64,000 nucleotides of DNA, from assembly GCA_965214635.1 (NCBI GenBank), contig OZ243964.1:124001-188000 (forward strand). The letters run 5' to 3'. The stretch is from Bin90 sp965214635. GTDB taxonomy: Bacteria; Chloroflexota; Dehalococcoidia; Lucifugimonadales; JADFKI01. Below, piece by piece: positions 35,623-44,792 of the stretch (position 1 is its first letter; every line of letters begins with the position of its first letter). Below the pieces are notes generated by a model that worked only from the letters and a program-made list of their open reading frames with translations, did not search any database and was not told where the DNA came from. The translations under genes and the position numbers were made by a program.

Positions 35623-36663
35623 CTAGTCCATCGTGAGCACGAGCTTGCCGAAGAAGTTGAGCGACTCCATTGCGCGATGCGCTTCGGCGGCGTTTGCGAG
35701 CGGGTAGGTGTCGTGTATGACACTGCGGATAACACCGCGCCTAGCCAAGTCCACGATCTGGTGCAAGTCTTCCTTGCGCCCCATGAACACGCCAAAGACC
35801 GTGTGGTATCGCAGGAACAGCATCCCCATCTGCAACTCGGCGCGGTAGCCGCTGGTTACGCCGCAGATGCCGTAGCGTCCGCCCGTTGCGAGCGATGCGA
35901 TGGCGGCGGGGTAGAAATCCGCGCCCACATGGTCTAGCACCACATCCACGCCTCTCCGATTGGTCAGATCCTTCACGCGGGCGGCTATGTCCTCTTCGTT
36001 GTAGTTGATTACGGCGTCTGCACCTAGCTCTAGCGCCTTTTGCGCTTTGTCTGCCGTGCTGGTAGTGGTGATGACTGTTGCGCCGATGACATTCTTGGCG
36101 ACCTGTATGCCTGCCGTTCCCACGCCGCTGGACGCTGACGGGATTAGCAGCGTCTCCCAAGCCCTGAGCTGCGCTTTGCGGATGAGAATAGTCCAGCATG
36201 GCAAAAACACGGTGGGCAGCGCCGCAGCCTGCTCATACGATAGCGAATCGGGTATAGGGACGACATTGGCGGCAGGCACGCTGACATACTCGGCATAGCC
36301 TCCGCTGACCGTAGAGCCGAGCATCCCGGCGTTGGGGCAAAGCTCATCCTCGCCGGCAAGACATGCGCGGCATTGCATGCATGTGATGCGCGGATTGACC
36401 ACGATGCGGTCGCCGGGGCTGATGCGGCGCACTTCGTCGCCGGTATCGACTACCTCTCCCGCCACATCGCCGCCCAAGATGTGCGGCCCGCGAAAGCGTA
36501 TGCGGGTGCCGCGAGCGCCTTGCCGCGTGTACACATCCAAGCGGTTCAGCGCACATGCTCGCACGCGCACCTTCACATCGTTGGGGCCGACGGTCGGCTC
36601 TGGCAAGTCGCCGTATGTCAGCGCATCCGCATCGCCATGCTGCGTAAGATATACTGCCTTCAT
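35623..36663 (-). CDS. Zinc-binding medium-chain dehydrogenase/reductase (quinone-reductase-like)
   Basis: 346 residues of the MDR superfamily. The start MKAVYLTQHGDADALTYGDL is typical and follows GGAGGG; four upstream codons are rejected. GGDVAGEVVDTGDEV is near residue 65, a complete structural-zinc site CMQCRACLAGEDELC near 92, and the NADPH-binding stretch SASSGVGTAGIQVAKNVIGA near 170 with TSTADKAQ after it. The catalytic-zinc Cys position is occupied (ACALNRLDVY: Asn-Arg-Leu-Asp), so like quinone reductases it may lack catalytic zinc. Substrate unknown. Confidence 0.88.
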   Translation of the reverse strand: MKAVYLTQHGDADALTYGDLPEPTVGPNDVKVRVRACALNRLDVYTRQGARGTRIRFRGPHILGGDVAGEVVDTGDEVRRISPGDRIVVNPRITCMQCRACLAGEDELCPNAGMLGSTVSGGYAEYVSVPAANVVPIPDSLSYEQAAALPTVFLPCWTILIRKAQLRAWETLLIPSASSGVGTAGIQVAKNVIGATVITTTSTADKAQKALELGADAVINYNEEDIAARVKDLTNRRGVDVVLDHVGADFYPAAIASLATGGRYGICGVTSGYRAELQMGMLFLRYHTVFGVFMGRKEDLHQIVDLARRGVIRSVIHDTYPLANAAEAHRAMESLNFFGKLVLTMD

Positions 36664-36768
36664 TCGTCCCTCCAAGCGCCGATGAGATTGGTATGACTAG
36701 GGCTTTCGGGCGGAAGCCTTTCACAACGCGCCGCCCGTCTAGCGACACCTAACTATACACTGCGATGC

Positions 36769-36815
36769 CATTGGCGTGAAACGGCGTTGCGTGCATTTCG
36801 GATTTCACGCCAATG
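36769..36815. repeat. Perfect 13-bp inverted repeat
   Basis: CATTGGCGTGAAA (36769-36781) and TTTCACGCCAATG (36803-36815) are exact reverse complements separated by 21 nt. It lies upstream of the leftward oxidoreductase gene and could be an operator pair (21-nt spacing centres the arms about 34 bp apart) or an RNA stem. Confidence 0.75.
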
Positions 36816-36950
36816 CGAATTTCGGCGCAATGGGCTGCGTTCGCGCTCAACCCGACCGAGCGCCGGTTGAGACGACCCGGGAGCAAGAAACTGGTTCTTG
36901 TATTGTCGCATCGCCGCTCGTAATATACGCTCCAGCATCTGCGGGTAGCG

Positions 36951-36979
36951 TTTCCATTGGAATGGTATGGTGGTATAGA
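36951..36979 (+). promoter_or_regulatory. Candidate promoter P1 for the coiled-coil protein gene
   Basis: TTTCCA (36951-36956) and TATAGA (36974-36979) with a 17-nt spacer, in an AT-rich setting about 270 nt upstream of the ATG. Confidence 0.35.
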
Positions 36980-37003
36980 ATGAGCGAAATTCTGGTAAGA
37001 AAT

Positions 37004-37031
37004 GTGTCATTCTGTATAGAAATGCTATACT
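37004..37031 (+). promoter_or_regulatory. Candidate promoter P2 for the coiled-coil protein gene
   Basis: GTGTCA (37004-37009) and an extended -10, TGCTATACT (-10 hexamer at 37026-37031), spacer 16 nt. If used, it gives an untranslated leader of about 210 nt before the ATG at 37248. Confidence 0.4.
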
Positions 37032-37247
37032 GCTTGCAAAACGAAGGCTTTTTTGGCTCAATCACTTCAACAGAATCGTATCTTCTCTAACAACCTGCAT
37101 AAAAATCGCTCATTGTCTGCTATTATAGGTCCATCGGCGTCATCACGGCGTGTGTTTCCCAAGTGAGAGACTGATCGTCCTGATGCAGCCGGCGCATCCT
37201 GAATCGCAACCAAGCACACCGCATGAAGCACGCAAAGGAGCCTGCAA

Positions 37248-38918
37248 ATGACATCATCTACTCTGCCAGAGCTTACATCGCCAGAGCACATGGACAAGGT
37301 TATCGGCTCGGTTATAAGGGCAACTAGAAGCCGAAACAGCCTGCCCAAGAGCTTGTTCGAGACTTTGCAGAAGTTCCTGAAACCTATACCCGGATTCAAG
37401 GACCCGCTCAAAGCCCCGCCGCCAATTCTCAAAAGAAACTTGTTAGAAACAGTGGAACATATCCCCGAGTATAGCATTCTCTTAACGAAGATATGGTCAG
37501 AAACCGAAATCAACCTGCGCGATGTGGTTCAGAAGCATTATGAAGGCTTGACACCGCCGGATAAGAGCGAAGATGTTGCTAGCGACTTCTGGTTTGCGGA
37601 CGATCAGGCTGATGAAATTTCGGCACAGCACGCCGAGTTCGACGCCGAAGACCTGCGGCTCATGTCACGGTATATAGCGATCGAGTTGATAGGCAACACA
37701 CCCGAGTCGGACGGAGATGAAGAACGAGATCTCAGCATCAGCGACATTGAAGTGAATGCATTCCTAGAAGGCTTGCGCGCCCGCCCTGCGAGCGACGATG
37801 TTTGGGAAAACGACATTCCCTCTCTGCACACTCAGCTGCATGCGCTATGGGAAGACAAGGACAATGAACGCAGTCAGACGAGCGAACTGCGTCGCGCAAT
37901 CCAAGACATGATGGAGCAGTACGCATCGGTGCTAGTGTTCTTTAGTGAGGACTCTGGCGAATGGGGAGCGCAGATGCCCGCAGTGGCGGATGCATCAGAT
38001 GCAGAAGAGCAGATTGCCAGCCTGTGCAACTTACTAGAAGTGTATGTTCCGCTCCGCGAAATAGGAGCAAGCATAGCGGAGGAGCGCGCGCGCCGCAGTG
38101 AACGAGAGCGCATCGAAGACGAAATAGCCCCCATTATCAGCCGTCTGAACGAGCTTCTGAAGCCGCCGCTTGAAGTCGAGACGCCTCCCGCCGCCGCCGA
38201 ACCCGAGCCGCTGGATGCCACTGAACTCACGGACCTGCGCGCCGAACTAAATCGCGTTAACATGGACAGGATGAATCTCGATGAGCACCTCCAAAAGCTG
38301 CTTGCGGAGTCCCAAGACCTGCGGAATGAGCTGACCGGACTACACTCAGACATCAGCAGCTTAGAGCGAGAGCGCGACACGCTCGCAAGCAACCTGCACA
38401 TCAGCGAAGCCAATGTCCTATACTGGCGCAATCTGCGCGAAAGCGAAGACCCTGCGTTGCCCAACTCCGTGCCGTTGGAGTTCCGGGATGTGGAGCACGC
38501 CATCGAGTTTGCTACTGAGCGCTACCGGGGTAGGCTGAAGTTTGCATTCAACTCGGTGTCTGACACCAAGTTCCGCTACGCAACGCCCAAGGACATATGG
38601 GACGGGTTGGAGTGGCTCGCCACCGAGTACTACGATTCGCGCAGCGGCAACAAGACCATCCCGGACTTTGACCAGTCCATCCGCGAATTCTGCGGGTTGT
38701 GGTACAAGGGGGGGCAGTCGCAGACCACCCGCACGATGTTCCGTCAGGGCTACACCACTCGCGTGGATGGCATAGAGTACAAGCTCTACGAACACATCGG
38801 CAAGGGCAGTGGTAGCAACGAGCAGCACATATTTCGCATCGCGTTCGATTGGGACAAGGAAAGGCAGCGCGTCATCGTCGGATACATCGGAAAGCACCAG
38901 CCCAGCCGCAAATTCTAA
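37248..38918 (+). CDS. Unrecognised 556-aa coiled-coil protein
   Basis: Three regions are visible. Residues 1-200 are helical and acidic, with LFETLQKFLKPIPGF and a run of charged repeats. Residues about 200-400 are rich in Glu, Arg and Leu with heptad patterning interrupted by a Pro/Ala linker (near 305-325), then a coiled coil (TDLRAELNRVNMDRMNLDEH ... ELTGLHSDISSLERERDTLAS). Residues 420-556 form a compact C-terminal domain with EFATERYRGRLKFAF and ending HIFRIAFDWDKERQRVIVGY plus a basic tail. No signal peptide or membrane helix is present. AAAGGAG lies 8 nt before the ATG. I do not recognise the family. The isolated AT-rich setting is like that of accessory or defence genes, which is inference. 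Confidence 0.75.
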   Translation: MTSSTLPELTSPEHMDKVIGSVIRATRSRNSLPKSLFETLQKFLKPIPGFKDPLKAPPPILKRNLLETVEHIPEYSILLTKIWSETEINLRDVVQKHYEGLTPPDKSEDVASDFWFADDQADEISAQHAEFDAEDLRLMSRYIAIELIGNTPESDGDEERDLSISDIEVNAFLEGLRARPASDDVWENDIPSLHTQLHALWEDKDNERSQTSELRRAIQDMMEQYASVLVFFSEDSGEWGAQMPAVADASDAEEQIASLCNLLEVYVPLREIGASIAEERARRSERERIEDEIAPIISRLNELLKPPLEVETPPAAAEPEPLDATELTDLRAELNRVNMDRMNLDEHLQKLLAESQDLRNELTGLHSDISSLERERDTLASNLHISEANVLYWRNLRESEDPALPNSVPLEFRDVEHAIEFATERYRGRLKFAFNSVSDTKFRYATPKDIWDGLEWLATEYYDSRSGNKTIPDFDQSIREFCGLWYKGGQSQTTRTMFRQGYTTRVDGIEYKLYEHIGKGSGSNEQHIFRIAFDWDKERQRVIVGYIGKHQPSRKF

Positions 38919-39118
38919 TATAGCCCGCGCTTGAAAAACGCAATCGGCAAGGGTGATAATGCCAATATGCTGCTTCAGGACTGATTGCTATGCGGTGTTC
39001 GCGGAGATGATAGTATCAGTAATAGGCGGTAGCTCACTTGCATCAGCGTTGCGATGCGTCCGCTCAACCTAGCCCACTTTGAGGATGAAAAACCATTAGC
39101 CCATCTAGGAGTACGAAT

Positions 39119-40075
39119 ATGGAGATCGGGTTTGGAGTGCCCAGCAGGGGGCCATTGGCGTCTGTGGAGAACATCGTTGCGCTGACGCAGCAGGGCGAAG
39201 CGATGGGGTTCGACATCGTCAGCGTGAGCGACCACATCGTCGTGCCCACTAGCATCGATTCGGTGTATCCGTACAACGACAGTGGCCGGTTTGCCAGCTC
39301 GGTGTCGGGCGAATACATGGAGCAGCTGACTACGCTGAGCTACATGGCGGCTATCACATCCAAGATACGGCTGCTGACGAGCGTGATGGTGCTGCCGCAT
39401 CGCAGCCCGGTGCTGACGGCGAAGATACTCTCCACCATAGATGTGCTGTCCGGCGGGCGGCTCATCGTGGGCTGCGGCGTGGGCTGGATGCGCGAGGAGT
39501 TCGAGGCTATCGGCGCACCGCCGTATGCCGAGCGTGGGCGTGTGGGCAACGAGTACATCGCCGCGTTCAAGGAACTATGGACGAACGACAACCCATCGTT
39601 TAGCGGCGACTACTGCGCCTTTTCGGACATCAGCTTTGCGCCCCGTCCTGTGCAGCAGCCGCACCCGCCCATATGGATAGGCGGGGAAAGCCCGCCGGCG
39701 CTCCGCCGCGCCGCCCAACTTGGCGATGCGTGGTATCCGATTTGCAGCAACCCGCGTTTCCCGGTCGGCACATTCACACAGCTCGGCGAGTACATGGGCA
39801 GGGTCCGCGCCAATGCGGAGGCAGCCGGGCGTTCCCCGGACACGCTAGACTTTGCGTACAGCATTAACTGGCACAGCGACACCGCTGGCACGGGTTCGGA
39901 CGGCGAGCGCCGCATCCTCACCGGCACGGCACAGCAGCGTGCCGACGACATCAGGCGTTTGGAAGAGATGGGTGTTAACCACTTGATGCTCAACTTCGAT
40001 GGCGATTCGCTTGACGAAACCATGGCGAGCATGAACGCTTTCGCCAATGATGTGCGCCCTTTGACGAACGGGTAG
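39119..40075 (+). CDS. LLM class oxidoreductase, F420-dependent-like (TIGR03619-type)
   Basis: 318 residues of the luciferase-like family with the compact layout of putative F420-dependent enzymes. EIGFGVPSRGPLASVENIV at the start, VSVSDHIVVPTSIDSVYPYN near 38, IRLLTSVMVLPHRSPVLTAK near 82, GGRLIVGCGVGWMREEFEAIG near 112 and HPPIWIGGESPPALRRAAQLGDAWYP near 182 are typical. Cofactor (F420 or FMN) cannot be settled by eye. AGGAG precedes the ATG by 7 nt. A PIG-L deacetylase gene follows after 67 bp. Confidence 0.9.
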   Translation: MEIGFGVPSRGPLASVENIVALTQQGEAMGFDIVSVSDHIVVPTSIDSVYPYNDSGRFASSVSGEYMEQLTTLSYMAAITSKIRLLTSVMVLPHRSPVLTAKILSTIDVLSGGRLIVGCGVGWMREEFEAIGAPPYAERGRVGNEYIAAFKELWTNDNPSFSGDYCAFSDISFAPRPVQQPHPPIWIGGESPPALRRAAQLGDAWYPICSNPRFPVGTFTQLGEYMGRVRANAEAAGRSPDTLDFAYSINWHSDTAGTGSDGERRILTGTAQQRADDIRRLEEMGVNHLMLNFDGDSLDETMASMNAFANDVRPLTNG

Positions 40076-40142
40076 AACCAACCCCACATTAGGCAAAAAT
40101 TTACATCACACCATCGACCGACTGACGAACATGAGAGGCTAC

Positions 40143-40868
40143 ATGACCCAAAACGAACTGCTTGCGTTGCCGGAGGACTGGGACAGGCTGCTTGCGATTG
40201 CGGCGCATCCGGACGACTTGGAGTACGGTGCAGCGAGCGCCATTGCGCGATGGACGGCGCAAGGCAAGCAGGTTACCTACCTGATGGTCAGCAGCGGCGA
40301 GGCGGGCATAGACGCCATGTCGCCAGCAGAAACAGGGCCGTTGCGCGAGGCAGAGGAGCGCGCCAGCGCCGCAGTCGTGGGCGTGGACACCGTCGAGTTC
40401 ATGGGGTATACCGACGGCGTCATCGAGTATGGCTTACCACTACGGCGCGACCTTGCCCGTGTGATCCGTAGGCATCGCCCAGATGCGGTGCTTACGAACA
40501 ACTTCGAACTCCGCTGGGCGGGCGGCAACTTCAACATGGCAGACCATCGTGCCGTGGGCATCGCCACGCTTGACGCTGCCCGAGATGCTGGTAACCGATG
40601 GATATTTCCTGAACTGCTCGACGAGGGTACTGACACTTGGAACGGTGTGCGCTTCGTTATGACCGCCGGCGCGACAAATTCCACGCACGCCGTCGATGTG
40701 ACCGACTACATCGACAAGGGCATAGAGTCGCTGATGCAGCACAAGGCGTACATAGACAATCTTGGTGTGGACTTCGACCCGGACAGCTTCCTGTCGTTCA
40801 CTGCCGCCGCCATCGGAGAGCGGTTCGGATGCGATTACGCTGTCCCGTTCGAGGTGTTTTGGATATAG
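40143..40868 (+). CDS. PIG-L/LmbE-family N-acetylglucosaminyl deacetylase-like protein
   Basis: 241 residues. The zinc motif AHPDDLEYG is near residue 24, NNFELRWAGGNFNMADHRAVG near 118 gives the HXXXXHRA-type His (here ADHR), and WNGVRFVMT is near 166. The family removes acetyl groups from GlcNAc-linked intermediates (mycothiol, bacillithiol, GPI) and other amides. The ATG at 40143 (MTQNELLALPED) is preferred over 40131, because GAGAGG lies between the two. It probably belongs with the upstream flavin oxidoreductase. Substrate unknown. Confidence 0.88.
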   Translation: MTQNELLALPEDWDRLLAIAAHPDDLEYGAASAIARWTAQGKQVTYLMVSSGEAGIDAMSPAETGPLREAEERASAAVVGVDTVEFMGYTDGVIEYGLPLRRDLARVIRRHRPDAVLTNNFELRWAGGNFNMADHRAVGIATLDAARDAGNRWIFPELLDEGTDTWNGVRFVMTAGATNSTHAVDVTDYIDKGIESLMQHKAYIDNLGVDFDPDSFLSFTAAAIGERFGCDYAVPFEVFWI

Positions 40869-40947
40869 CAAGTTCGCCTGTCTTGTGATAAGCGGATATA
40901 TTGACCGCTGATGACCGAGAACTAACCACTGTTCTGAAGGAACTTTA

Positions 40948-42234
40948 TTGGCGCAGAGCACGATAACGGGACCTAGACCGCAGGCTGCGGACGGCGCTGG
41001 GGTACCGCTTGCGGTGCGGATGCGGCAGTCGCCTATTGCGCAGGTGCTGCTGCTTTCGGACTTTCGCTGGATTTGGCTGGGTTCGTTTGCATCGTTCACG
41101 GCGATGAACATGCAGATGATAACGCAGAGCTGGCTTGTGCTGCGGCTGGAGAGCGGCTCGCCGTCCGCGCTCACATGGGCGATGGTGTCGTTCGCTGCGC
41201 CGATGGCGATAGTGTCGCTGCTCGGCGGTGCGCTGTCCGACCGCGTGCCAAAGAAGTACCTCATCATATTCAGCCAGTTGGGCAACGCAGTGCTGACGCT
41301 CATAGTGGGGCTTCTTGACGCAAGCGGCATCATTTGGCTGGGCGCTGTAATGGGGCTGGGCGTGCTGAACGGCTCTATGTTCGCCATAAACATGCCGAGT
41401 CGCCAAGCCATTATATCGGAGATTGTGCCGCAAGACAGATTGATGAACGCTGTGGCACTCAACAACGCGTCGATGAATGTAACGCGTGCGTTTGGTCCTG
41501 CTGTGGCGGGCATCCTAATCGCCTATCTCAGCACGGCTGTGGTGTTCTACATCGTGGCAGCGGTGTATGTGTTCTCGGCGCTGTCGGTGGTGCGCCTGAA
41601 GGCTGTTCGCGCCGCTCCGAGGTCCCGTAGCAAGGGTGTGCTGGACGACATCAAAGAGGGGCTGCGCTATGCACTGGGCGACCATACGCTGCGTGGGCTT
41701 ATCGTGATGGCGTTCATACCCGCCACATTCGGCTACACGCTGTTTGCCCTTATGCCGGCGTGGGCGAGTGAAACACTGCTCGTAACCTCGTTCGAGCTTG
41801 GTTACCTGATGGCAGTGATGGGCATCAGCGCACTGGTTGGAACGCTGGGCCTTGCGTCCATGCGAAACCTCAGCAACCGGGGGATGATACTGCTGATAAT
41901 CAGCACGATTTGGGGGCTGACGGTCGTCGGGCTGGCATTTTCGTTGGAGTTCTTCACGGCGGTGTTCTTCCTGCTTCTGTACGGCTTGCTCAGTTCGCTG
42001 TATATGTCGCTGAACATGACGCTCTCACAGATATATGCCGAGCCGGAGAAGCGCGGCAGGGTGATGAGCCTGTTCATGATGACATTCGGGCTGATGCCGT
42101 TGGGTGCTATTCCGTTTGGCGAAGCAGCAGAGGTCATCGGCACGGCGCAGGCGCTCAGCTTTAGCGGCATGGCGCTCACCATGCTAACCCTCATATTCGC
42201 CGCAGCGTATCCGCATTTTAGGCGCATCCAATAG
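40948..42234 (+). CDS. Major facilitator superfamily transporter
   Basis: 428 residues with about 11-12 hydrophobic helices in two halves; the loop after helix 2 carries GGALSDRVPKKYLIIFSQ, the MFS signature (GX3DRXGRR type). The first helix begins near residue 35 (FRWIWLGSFASFTAMNMQMI) after an unstructured tail. It most resembles the MFS_3 group of drug and siderophore exporters. The start is TTG at 40948 with AAGGAA 6 nt upstream and no ATG nearby. Substrate unknown; a stand-alone gene. Confidence 0.87.
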   Translation: MAQSTITGPRPQAADGAGVPLAVRMRQSPIAQVLLLSDFRWIWLGSFASFTAMNMQMITQSWLVLRLESGSPSALTWAMVSFAAPMAIVSLLGGALSDRVPKKYLIIFSQLGNAVLTLIVGLLDASGIIWLGAVMGLGVLNGSMFAINMPSRQAIISEIVPQDRLMNAVALNNASMNVTRAFGPAVAGILIAYLSTAVVFYIVAAVYVFSALSVVRLKAVRAAPRSRSKGVLDDIKEGLRYALGDHTLRGLIVMAFIPATFGYTLFALMPAWASETLLVTSFELGYLMAVMGISALVGTLGLASMRNLSNRGMILLIISTIWGLTVVGLAFSLEFFTAVFFLLLYGLLSSLYMSLNMTLSQIYAEPEKRGRVMSLFMMTFGLMPLGAIPFGEAAEVIGTAQALSFSGMALTMLTLIFAAAYPHFRRIQ

Positions 42235-42389
42235 GCGCTCGCACGCCTAGTCGCAGCGGATTTTCCTGATTGATGGCGGCGGTGTCGCGGCTCTGACCTC
42301 ACAGCGACCCGTACTCACGCATCGGCAATTCCGCCCATTGTTCGGGATTATGCAGCACTGATAATCTGAGAAGCACTGACCGACTTGAC

Positions 42390-43241
42390 ATGCGCATCGA
42401 CTTCCATACGCACATATTCCCGCCCGAGTTTCGGTTGCGGCGGGGTGAATACGCGCGGCGGGACGCCACATTCGGGGCGCTGTACACAGACCAAAGAGCG
42501 AAGCTTGCGTCTGCCGAAGACTTGATTGCGACGATGAACGCGGATGATGTGGATGCTGCCGTGGCGATGGGGCTAGGTTGGACAGACTACGGCATGGCGC
42601 GCTCTGCGAACGATTACCTTATCGATACGGCGCAGCGTTATCCTGGGCGAATCATCGGCTTTGCAGGCGTGAACCCGGCGTGGGGTAATGCCGCTGTGCG
42701 CGAGGTGGAACGCTGTGCCGACGCCGGGATGCGCGGCATCGGCGAACTGCATCCGGATACGCAGGGGTACGACCTCGCCGACGCCCGGACGATGGCGGCA
42801 CTTATGGGCGCAGCGCAAGAGCGGCGGCTTATCGTAACCACCCACGCATCTGAGCCGGTGGGACACCTGTACGCCGGCAAGGGCGACACTACGCCCCGCA
42901 AATTGATGCGCTTCATCAGCAACTTTCCCGATGCCACAATCGTCTGCGCTCACTGGGGCGGCGGGCTGCCGTTCTATGCGCTGATGCCGGAGGTAAGGGA
43001 TGCGCTGTGCAATGTGTACTTCGACAGCGCTGCGTCGCCGTTCCTGTATGCGTCTGGGGTGTGGGCTGCTGTGGCGCAGCTTGTGGGTGCGAACAAGATG
43101 CTGTTCGGCAGCGACTATGCATTGCTGCGACCAAGGCGTTTGATAGCGGAGGCATGCGCTGCCGGGCTGACGCAGCAGCAGACTGACGCCGTGCTCGGTG
43201 GGAATGGGGCGCAGCTGCTCGGCATACATGTGCCCGTATAG
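42390..43241 (+). CDS. ACMSD-type amidohydrolase (amidohydrolase family 2)
   Basis: 283 residues. IDFHTHIFPPEFRLRRGE at the start carries the metal-binding HXH, VTTHASEPVGHLY near 151 and VCAHWGGGLPFY near 185 carry further His ligands, and MLFGSDYALLRPRRLI near 232 the final Asp. It is shorter than and distinct from the family member at 19.7 kb. Likely reactions are hydrolysis or decarboxylation of small cyclic or aromatic acids, without a named substrate. No clear ribosome binding site is seen before the ATG. It is convergent with the FIST gene, 27 bp apart. Confidence 0.87.
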   Translation: MRIDFHTHIFPPEFRLRRGEYARRDATFGALYTDQRAKLASAEDLIATMNADDVDAAVAMGLGWTDYGMARSANDYLIDTAQRYPGRIIGFAGVNPAWGNAAVREVERCADAGMRGIGELHPDTQGYDLADARTMAALMGAAQERRLIVTTHASEPVGHLYAGKGDTTPRKLMRFISNFPDATIVCAHWGGGLPFYALMPEVRDALCNVYFDSAASPFLYASGVWAAVAQLVGANKMLFGSDYALLRPRRLIAEACAAGLTQQQTDAVLGGNGAQLLGIHVPV

Positions 43242-43268
43242 CGGATGCCGCCTGACTCTGGTCGCTTG

Positions 43269-44474
43269 CTAGCCAAGATGCTTCGGGCGAAATATGCCGA
43301 AGCTGCTGGTGTAGCCGTGCAGGAATGTGGCTTCGCCTACCTGCCCGATTTCGCCGTTGCAGAAGAAGCCGGTGAGTGGCAGTCGTCCCACCACATCGCG
43401 AAACATGTCTGTGTCATGGTCCGGGCGTCCGTAGAGGTAAGAGCCGCGCCCAAGGCATTGGAACAGCAGAGCGCCGGATTGCTGCTCCGCAACCTCTTGT
43501 GGCTGGGCGTTGCCTGCAGCGTAGCGTTGCAGCATCGCATGCAGGTCTTGCGACGAGGTTTCGGCATCGCGCAGGTGGAACTGCACGGTCTGTCCCTCTT
43601 TCAGCAGCTCGTCCACCGCAATTGCGCCGCGCTGTGCGTCCACGCCTATGATGTTGCGGATGAGAAAATCCCCGAGCTGCGGTAGGTCGTTCAGCTCGTC
43701 CATCACTACGCCCAAGAAGAGCGAATGCTGCGCCAATTGGCGGTCGCGGTCACTCAAGTCCATGAAGATTTCCTTCAGCGTCTCAAAGGGCGTTCTGCCA
43801 TCAACTTCCATCAGGATGTTGCGCGAACAGGCGGTAACATGCAGCGGATTTCCAATCGGGCGGCATCCCTGCGCCACAACCGTGTCGATTTGCACATTTC
43901 CCTCGAGTGCCACGCCGACCACGCCGCTGTCGTGCATATCACCGGCGAGATATAAGGCGTTCCCGCCGGGTTGGTTTGCGCCGCTTGCCAAGCCACCTAT
44001 CTTGACGCTGTGCGGGAAGGCGTAATCCAGCCCCATCAGCAGCTGTTCGCCTTGCATTGCAAACGGGTCGGCGAGTATCAGGAAGTGGGCGTCTGCGCCT
44101 ATTGGCGTGTTCACCAGCGCGCCCCAGTCGTCGGGTGGAGCGTCGCCATCCGGCAGTGCGTCGTAGTCTATGTGGAAGGGGGTGAGCTGCACGCCGGGCA
44201 AATGCGCCGCAGTGAGCGCAAGACCGGGTCGGTTTTCCACCTCGGTGGCAGCGCCGATGACGCCGCCGCCGCTGCATCCCACGGTCAGGGCGTCCCCAAA
44301 ACGCTCGGATGTTAGTGCCACTAATGCATCGTACTCTGGCGCATGGTGCGGCGATACGAACACGGCGAGCAGGTGTGCTGGCAAGCCTTCAAGCTCGGCT
44401 TCAACACGGCGCGCGCACTCCTCAAAAGCCTCATGCAGCGTTTCACTCTCAGATATTGCCGAACTCCACTTCAT
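43269..44474 (-). CDS. FIST N/C domain sensory protein
   Basis: 401 residues matching the FIST module: N-terminal domain (KWSSAISESETLHEAFEECARRVEAEL, VGCSGGGVIGAATEVENRPGLAL split near 75) and C-terminal domain from about 215 (GCRPIGNPLHVTACSRNIL, IGVDAQRGAIAVDELLKEGQTVQFHLRD split, GALLFQCLGRGSYLYG and FFCNGEIGQVG near 375). FIST domains are predicted small-ligand sensors, often of amino acids. No kinase or cyclase domain is attached. The ATG at 44474 is chosen from GGAGGG upstream; 20 more in-frame codons are rejected. Confidence 0.9.
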   Translation of the reverse strand: MKWSSAISESETLHEAFEECARRVEAELEGLPAHLLAVFVSPHHAPEYDALVALTSERFGDALTVGCSGGGVIGAATEVENRPGLALTAAHLPGVQLTPFHIDYDALPDGDAPPDDWGALVNTPIGADAHFLILADPFAMQGEQLLMGLDYAFPHSVKIGGLASGANQPGGNALYLAGDMHDSGVVGVALEGNVQIDTVVAQGCRPIGNPLHVTACSRNILMEVDGRTPFETLKEIFMDLSDRDRQLAQHSLFLGVVMDELNDLPQLGDFLIRNIIGVDAQRGAIAVDELLKEGQTVQFHLRDAETSSQDLHAMLQRYAAGNAQPQEVAEQQSGALLFQCLGRGSYLYGRPDHDTDMFRDVVGRLPLTGFFCNGEIGQVGEATFLHGYTSSFGIFRPKHLG

Positions 44475-44792
44475 GGCGCACCCTCCACCCGTGTGTCTTG
44501 TCCCAATCTTTTCGCATTTGGCGATGCCAAGCATTGTATCAGAGATTTTTATGAAAAATCCGTCGAGATGCTAGGTTGCAGGGATGTTGCGAGGATGTCG
44601 GTTTGCGGCTTGCTCTCCCGCATCTTGCTGAAAGCGGAAATTGAGGGCTTCGCTCCGCAATTGGCTAATTGGACTGTGTGAGGGTGAACACCGCCCGATA
44701 ACTTTATGATACGAGCGGTAAGGGGTACAATTGTGGTGATATAGTCCAAGCGGGGCGTTTCGGGGTCAGTATGCAGGTGTGGGAGGGCGCAC
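44475..44792. other. Divergent intergenic region between FIST and SDR genes
   Basis: 318 bp with no convincing ORF, RNA or repeat. A TACAAT at 44726-44731 might be a -10 for the SDR operon, but the upstream hexamer is poor. Confidence 0.5.

Larger units (their letters stand above)
36664..37247. other. Long AT-rich divergent intergenic region
   Basis: 584 bp, the longest gene-free stretch in the window, and visibly A/T-rich in its right half. It holds a perfect 13-bp inverted repeat (36769-36815) and two promoter-like sequences (36951-36979 and 37004-37031). No ORF is convincing; short ones lack ribosome binding sites. Confidence 0.65.
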
